Assembly (NCBI GenBank): GCA_037833965.1
Contig: AP031354.1
Span: 32,838,001 to 32,902,000 of the forward strand
DNA from: Marchantia polymorpha subsp. ruderalis
Lineage: Eukaryota > Streptophyta > Marchantiopsida > Marchantiales > Marchantiaceae
Direction: 5' to 3'
DNA: 64,000 nt
The notes beneath the pieces were generated by a model. That model saw nothing but the letters and a program-made list of their open reading frames with translations. It had not been told where the DNA came from and ran no database searches. Below are positions 58,301-64,000 of the stretch, piece after piece. A program made the translations under genes and the position numbers. Each line of letters opens with the position of its first letter. Position 1 is the stretch's first letter.

Positions 58301-58625
58301 TACTCTTGCATGCCACACGTTCCAAGAGAGTTTGCAAATGTGATGAATTGGTCTTTGAGGTGAAATGTGACAGAACTCGATTGGGATTTGTAACCCATGA
58401 CCCTTCGCGAGTGTATTAAGGAGGAATTTTTCAGCGTTATTTGAAGCAAACAAGTCACTAAAATGGAGTTTTATTAATTTCTTGTGAATACTATGCTTGT
58501 TTATTGTGAGCAAGTATACCTACTTGCAGAGATCTCTACATCTTTAAGTTATATTATTGCTCGTCATAGAACAGGATCTTATAGTCTTGGGATTGAGTAA
58601 ATACGTTGGCTGAACATTGATAGCA

Positions 58626-58805
58626 GTGAACGTATTTGTAAGCTATATGAGGGGGAAAAAAATTAAGTATGAAGAACATGTGTTTGTTACTTGTACTAGA
58701 TATAGAGGGATTAGAGTGAACGTATTTGTAAGCTATATGATGGGGAAAAAAATTAAGTATGAAGAACATGTGTTTGTTACTTGTACTAGATATAGAGGGA
58801 TTAGA
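58626..58805 (+). repeat. 90-bp tandem duplication in the LINE 3' part
   Basis: Two adjacent copies, 58626-58715 and 58716-58805, match at all but about one position (aggggg versus atgggg). The unit is 30 codons in the plus-strand frame and encodes VNVFVSYM.GKKIKYEEHVF then VTCTRYRGIR. Near-identity implies a recent duplication, younger than the decay of the surrounding element. Confidence 0.9.
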
Positions 58806-58975
58806 GTGGCTCATAAGGTTGTCGTTGAGAAATTTTATTATTTACTACAGCTTGAACCTTATGATTTATGTTGTTTCATGAATGATGTTATTAGTTTCTG
58901 TTGTAATGCTTTAGACATTAACTAGGGGGTTCTTTTGGTTCTCTCGTGGTTTGGAGTTTGTATTGTGTTTTTTAA

Positions 58976-59000
58976 CCGTGGGACACTTTGGGTCCCACGG
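58976..59000 (+). repeat. 9-bp perfect stem-loop near the LINE 3' end
   Basis: CCGTGGGAC (58976-58984) and GTCCCACGG (58992-59000) enclose a 7-base loop. It follows the last LINE-like coding sequence by about 50 bases. LINE RTs often recognise a 3' stem-loop in their RNA, so this could mark the element's 3' tail, but I did not find target-site duplications. Confidence 0.7.
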
Positions 59001-59009
59001 TCTTAGTCT

Positions 59010-60570
59010 ATTACTATTTATCAAGAAGACGGAGTTAAACATCACAAAAGTATTTTCCTTTGACATAAGAAAATTTGTAACTTGAATACAGTGTATAAAT
59101 TGCATGTAATATCTCACAAGAAGAGTATGCTCTACACGATGAGGAAGAAATCATCTTATTGATTATTTGTACTTTTGTAAGAAAGTGGAAACCAAAATAT
59201 ATGACACAACTGCTGTCACATCATGATACTTCTTACAAGCTATGTATGTTCACTCTTCGCAATTCACAGTGGTAGAATTTGAACACAGAGTCTTGATCGG
59301 TCGTGAAGAATAGGGGGGATGTTTACCGGCTGATAGTATAAGTACTCTCTTGTGAGGTTCCGCATTCAATGTTCAGAACGCACACTTGCTACTTACGATC
59401 GCTTATGTTTCAGTTCACGCTTATAATCTATTTAAGTACCTGGTCGGAGTTAGTTTTCATGAGGTCTAACAACGGAACGATAATTTCGGACACAATGTTC
59501 CGGAATTTTCCGAAACAGTATTCCCGAAGTGTATTTCGGGTTGATAATTGTTGACATAATTCGCAGTTGGTTCCAGTATATCGTGTCGAAAGTTCGATCT
59601 TGCGTGTGGTATTATAATTTGTTTCACGGACGAGTTTATGAACTATTTATTAGTGATAGATTCTTCGCTGTGCACGTGAAGATTTTCAGTTCGTAACAGT
59701 TGAATCATACACAGGATTATCATACTCGGGCGAGTTCACACAGTATATTTTCCTCCTCGCGGCACACGATATGTCGCAGGGAGCGATGCCTTTCATTTTT
59801 ACTCTTCAATCCCAATCTTAAGATGACGGCCACTTGCTACGACGGTTTAAGTCGTTTACGTTGTTACCTTCCTTAAACGAAGTGTACTGTGCCAGTCAAA
59901 CAACGTACAAGATATCGGGACAGTTCTTCAGTGCGTCTCATTCAAGTGACAGTCTCACTCCACAGCAACGTAGAAAAGGGCTGCAGTAATGCTTAAGTTA
60001 CGAAAATGCTAGTGAGTTTCACTAATGGTGGCATTTAGATCACAAGTTCAAAAACCTCAATCATCCTGCAAGTGGAACGTTATGAGATAGTTGCTAGATT
60101 GTGTGAGGTCGTTGACATATATTTGCAATCACTGACCTAAGCATAAGATCAACGCTACGTGCAAGAGGATTGGGACACTGTAAATCTCTGGCTCCAAGCC
60201 ATATAATTACGCATGTATCATCATTCTCAATAAAATCTACACTACTACCGGTACCTTGTAGAACAAAATTTCCACCCTCAGAATCAAAATCATCTTCTGA
60301 ACTCGCGAATGATCCATCACATTTCTTCTGTAACCCTATAGCGAAAGTAAGTGGAGGTTATCCTCGATAGTGAAGTTACAGAAATACAAAGTCTTCCCGT
60401 GGACACCGTAGCCAAGAGGAAACATCCACCCTTGTCCTCTCACATGTCCCCAAAAATGCAGCCAAGCGGTTCATCACTGATAACTGAGGGAATCCAGTTT
60501 CGTTCATTTATAATCGGGGCTCTAGCCCATCTGCGTCACCTAAAACCGCTGTAACAGGATATCTCTACAA
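59010..60570. other. Spacer between LINE and eL27
   Basis: No confident gene. Composition is more balanced from about 59.4 kb on, suggesting old genic or element DNA. One minus-strand frame (60327-60094, 77 residues) follows an acceptor-like GTTACAG and has a protein-like translation (CDGSFASSEDDFDSEGGNFV, then ENDDTCVIIWLGARDLQC). I recognise no family for it. Confidence 0.35.
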
Positions 60571-60575
60571 GTAAT

Positions 60576-61581
60576 CTAAAACCTGAGCTTGGAGAAGAAC
60601 CATCTGTTCTTTCCGGTCTTGAATCTGTCCTCAAAGATAGTCTTGGTTTCCTGAGATATAAGAGAGAAAATATTTATCAAAGTGCCACCAGAACATTTGA
60701 CCTAATGCTGGTAATTGTCCAAATCAAGTTACGTCTGCGAACCTGGATAACTCCAACCCAAAAACATGAGACTGAGGTCTGGGCATACCTTGCGGGCTTC
60801 TACTTTCTTCGAGGTTCCGTCCAACTTGTCATTCGTGACAACATTCTTCAAATCCACGTCGAGGGTGTACCTGTACGCAATTCAAACAGATTAAGCTACC
60901 GTAATAGAAATTGGGACAACTTGATGACGCAGTTAAGGTTTTGACAGCGGCAGGCGATCCACGAACGCACATTGTAGAAAAAATTGGTCGCCACAGCGAG
61001 CTCCGGGCAGTACGGACGGATCTGTACTAGTATCAAAGCATTCGGGTAGAGGATGATTCTACAATCGACTTGTCTTAAAAGGTTACTGCAATCGAGTCGG
61101 GGCGCGAAGGCAGGGCAGAGTTCAAGTCGTGAGGGCCACAAGTGATCCATTCGGACAGATTGCAGGGAGCACCTTACGCTTCATGGACGACTCCCAGCAA
61201 AATTGAACGACATTACAAGTTATAACAGGTGAAATTAGGGGTCATCAGTATAACAATGCCTTCAGGATCACGTAATTTGTCCGTTCTCAAGTCTGGTCAG
61301 ATTTTTCGTAGATGGTTTCTCGAGAAATACCTGGTGGGCATGATGTGGTTGTAGTTCACAATCTTGATGAAGGCTTTCAGGCGAGACCTCTTGGCGATGG
61401 TCTTCGCGGACGCCTTCTTAATAACCTTGCGGGGGTACTTGGCAATTCCAGCGACCAGGGCGTGGCCATAAGGTCTCTCCTTAGTTCCCTCCTCGAAACT
61501 CTTCACGATCACGGCCTTGCGACCAGCATATCGGCCTTGCAGGAGGACGACCACCTTGTTTGGCTTCAAAAACTTCACCAT
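60576..61581 (-). CDS. RPL27: 60S ribosomal protein eL27
   Basis: Three minus-strand exons: 61581-61331, 60870-60789, 60650-60576 (stop TAG), exactly 135 residues, the usual plant length. The start is [20 protein letters not shown] with the KOW motif ([14 protein letters not shown]). [20 protein letters not shown] and [18 protein letters not shown] follow, and the end is [15 protein letters not shown]. Junctions AG/G and AAG/GAA keep the frame. eL27 is a structural protein of the large cytosolic ribosomal subunit. The same frame is open 34 codons upstream of this ATG, but that is leader: the family starts at MVKFLK. The gene is divergent from uL15m, and the shared spacer carries a telo-box. 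Confidence 0.96.
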
Positions 61582-61710
61582 TGCGGCCAACAATCTCGTG
61601 CTCTGCAGCAACAACGACAGGCAGCAGCAGCAGCAACGAACGGGAACACGAAGAAAGATTGAAAGAACGCTTTCGTCGATCACATGACTGAAGTATGCCT
61701 TGTCTCCCTC

Positions 61711-61719
61711 AAACCCTAA
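61711..61719 (+). promoter_or_regulatory. Telo-box in the eL27/uL15m spacer
   Basis: AAACCCTAA lies 130 bases upstream of the eL27 ATG. Telo-boxes near the transcription start are characteristic of plant ribosomal protein and translation-factor genes and act together with site II elements. Confidence 0.65.
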
Positions 61720-61752
61720 GACCCCGCATTACTCCATCACCCTAATGGCAAC

Positions 61753-61758
61753 GGCCCA
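61753..61758 (-). promoter_or_regulatory. Site II-type element in the eL27/uL15m spacer
   Basis: GGCCCA on the plus strand (TGGGCC on the minus strand) lies 34 bases beyond the telo-box. TGGGC(C/T) site II elements bind TCP factors and commonly pair with telo-boxes in plant ribosomal protein promoters and in nuclear genes for mitochondrial proteins, which fits both flanking genes. Confidence 0.55.
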
Positions 61759-62363
61759 GATCTCGTCCTTTGTTTTTCTTCCCGCGAAATATTGCCCATT
61801 TTCGACGGCTGTAACCTACTCAGAGCAATATACTTCTATTTTCTATTAATAAATATTACCCAATTCTTATAAGAACTGCACATCTGTTCGACCTTTGTTC
61901 CTATATCGAAATGTAGCTCCGACATCTGCTCTTACATCGAATGGCCAGACTTCTGTTCCTGACCTGGAATGAGCTCGACCGTGTTTCTTTTCTGCACCTT
62001 CTAGTCGATATGCCGCAGACCATCGCTCTGCAGGTCCAGAGTTTGAACATTCGCGGCCTGTAGCCGCAAGTACGTCTCCACTTCAGCTTTGCAAAACAGC
62101 TGCCGCAATCACGCATTTGGCTCTGGAAAATGAGACAGAAAGCTCATGGATAGCCGGACGGACAGCCGGAACCGAGAAACCTCAGGGGGTTATAGAAGAG
62201 CGATTCCTCGTATCGTGCGCAGTGGAGTGCCAACGAATGTCGAGGAACTTCGACACCTCCATTCGACCATAATCTCCATGATTTGGAATCCGTAGAATTT
62301 GCAGGTCGGAGATCGTTCGGAAAGGATCGGAAGGATTGTTGGCCACCGTAGCGTTGGTGCAAA

Positions 62364-64000
62364 ATGTGGGAGATTTGCAAGAGAGCAGGGAATGGAGGAA
62401 TGGAAAAGGCGCAGAGGGCGTGGATGATGGTCAGGAGCGCGACATTTTCTGGCAGTGCGGGCCTATGGGCTGGGGAGGTGAAGGTTTTAGGAGGAAAAGG
62501 ATGGACTGGGAGTGTGAGTAGTGGTGGTTTGCTGCCGTTGAATGGGATCAGTGACAACAAAGGATCTAGGAAGGACAGGACCAGGTTGGGACGAGGAATT
62601 GGATCTGGCAAAGGGAAGACAGCCGGAAGAGGGCACAAAGGTCAGAAAGCGCGTAGTGGACACAAACCTAGGCTAGGATTTGAGGGTGGACAGACTCCTC
62701 TTCGGCTCAGAATTCCAAAGAGGGGTTTTACCAACACTCTTGGGCAATCATATCAGGTCTGATATGGCACATGTCACATTGTGGTTACAGAAACGTTCGT
62801 AGCACTGGAGCTGATAAAGGTTTATGCTTTTGCAGTCGTAGAACAAGATGAATTATATTTTGCGATTGTGAGAAATCAAGAAGCTCTCCAATAGCGCGAG
62901 GAATGGAAAATGAATAAATAGCAGATAAGAATGTGGAATTTCTTTTGTTGCAGCCCGTGAACCTGAACAAAATAGCTGAGCTTGTGAGCAAAGGTCGGAT
63001 CGATGCGTCGCAACTTATCACAATGAAGACTCTGAAGGTATGCCGTAATCCCCGTGGTTATGGAGATGAAGATGCAAGATATTCTCGCTACCAAACCCTC
63101 TCGTCTGTATATAATTGTGCTTTAAATTTAAAACCTGGTTAATTTAGAGTTGGTTCAGGGTTTCCCGTTAAACGTAGTGAAGTAGATTCGACATGAGCTC
63201 TGGGTTGGAGGCTTCTTCTATAAACTTGTACCAGGTCATGTGAGGGGCGATTATCCATCAGTTACTTATATAAGTTGTGTTGGTGAGTGAAGTTTGTACA
63301 GCTTGTAATTTGAACCTTCGAAAAGTTTGTCACCAATCCCGGCAGAAACATAGGCCTACTACCTTGTGGAAGTCACATTCATTGATCCTTAACGGAGTGT
63401 ATGGGAACAATAACAATTTCTAGTGTGAATTTAAGCTTATCCCAAACAGAGGAGTGTAGGAGAGAGATTATCACAAACTATTTCGATCCATCCTGAGCTG
63501 AAACCCGTAAGTCTTCCGATTGTCCACATGGTCTTGAGAGCAACTTTTCCTCTTGTGTTTTAAGAATCTAGAGCTTTTCGTCTCCACGCAAAAGTACTCA
63601 AACATCCGTCCTTATAATCTACAGAAGAGAAGTTTCGAACAAGTATAATCTTCTTAAGTGTATAGGTGCAGCAAAATAGTTAGCCCGCTTCTTTATGGTG
63701 CCAATTTCGACTCTCGAGATGGTGGAAGGATGTAACTTCTGATCTGACAATTTCTGAAAAAAGCAACTTCTTACTAATCTTCTGTTTTGCTTAGATCAAT
63801 TACGGTATCACAGTCTTGTCCGAAACCTAGAGTAAAACTTTTACCTTCTGTTCATAGTAAGCTGTTATCAGTAATGGAAGACCACCAGGCATATGTGTAA
63901 CTATTTACTTCCGTTTTTCTTTAAAACTTGTTCTTCTCTCGTGGGAAATAGGATGCAGGGGCTGTTGGAAAAAAGATGCTAGACGGTATGAAGCTGCTTG
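62364..64000 (+). CDS. Mitochondrial 50S-type ribosomal protein uL15 (3' truncated by window)
   Basis: Exons 62364-62756, 62954-63037 and 63952 onwards join in phase 0 and run off the window end. After an N-terminal presequence-like region rich in Arg, Ser, Ala and Gly ([20 protein letters not shown]), the protein has [39 protein letters not shown] and KRGFTN, then [20 protein letters not shown] and LITMKTLK, then [16 protein letters not shown]. The glycine-rich [17 protein letters not shown] block identifies bacterial-type uL15, and its form matches mitochondrial more than chloroplast versions, so it should act in the mitochondrial large subunit. The start is uncertain: ATGs at 62364, 62400 and about 62424 are all in frame. 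Confidence 0.9.

Noticed and set aside
61582-61683. N-terminal extension of eL27 in the same open frame
   Set aside because: The family begins at MVKFLK and the extension is Cys/Leu low-complexity leader sequence. The 135-residue product from 61581 has the standard length.
62144-62638. 164-codon minus-strand ORF (Pro/Leu rich)
   Set aside because: It is the antisense shadow of the uL15m first exon, whose plus-strand frame is clearly conserved.

Overview
This window is nuclear DNA of a land plant. It carries spliced genes with GT-AG introns, a Tat-targeted photosystem II assembly factor (HCF136), a class III peroxidase relic, cytosolic and mitochondrial ribosomal protein genes, a Ty1/Copia LTR retrotransposon cluster and an L1-type LINE. 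Compact genes on moderately GC-rich islands sit between kilobases of very AT-rich, gene-empty DNA. That layout, with long CT/GA-rich leaders, fits a bryophyte or other seed-free plant, but the species is an inference.

Layout. 1-4.4 kb is AT-rich DNA with one small GC island (2.5-3.3 kb) holding an orphan membrane-protein-like ORF. At 5-10 kb a GC-rich leader precedes a two-exon gene for a small protein ending in a CaaX-type box. 10-15.2 kb holds anonymous ORFs, then AT-rich DNA. At 15.5-23.2 kb a class III peroxidase pseudogene is split, just after its signal-peptide codons, by a 6.35-kb Copia cluster. The cluster is LTR (+), rearranged fragment, LTR (-), nearly complete but broken gag-pol (-), LTR (-), internal tail. 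It is bracketed by a 59-bp direct repeat of peroxidase sequence and carries a mitochondrial rpl5 fragment inside pol. 23-28.5 kb is mostly AT-rich, with a foldback and a short palindrome. At 28.5-32.8 kb two minus-strand genes lie in tandem: a cysteine-rich PAN/apple-like protein (5' end not found) and a membrane-anchored coiled-coil protein. 35.4-41.6 kb is an 11-exon WDR53-like WD40 gene. 45.9-47.1 kb is a three-exon gene for a small, probably plastid-targeted protein. At 48.8 kb there is a U6 snRNA-like relic. 50.6-53.3 kb is the complete HCF136 gene. 54.2-59.0 kb is a decayed LINE with tandem 5' monomers, ORF1, endonuclease and reverse transcriptase. 60.6-64 kb holds divergently transcribed eL27 (cytosolic) and uL15m (mitochondrial, cut by the window edge), sharing a spacer with a telo-box and a site-II-type motif.

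Exon coordinates were assembled by eye from reading frame, splice sites and phase. For the WD40, HCF136, eL27, uL15m, plastid-protein and PAN-like genes every stated junction keeps the frame. No tool was run, and family names rest on recognised motifs. The genes are individually transcribed housekeeping or photosynthesis genes, not an operon-like system. The most unusual biology is the retrotransposon cluster: its architecture, its organellar insert and its possible role as a hairpin-RNA source.
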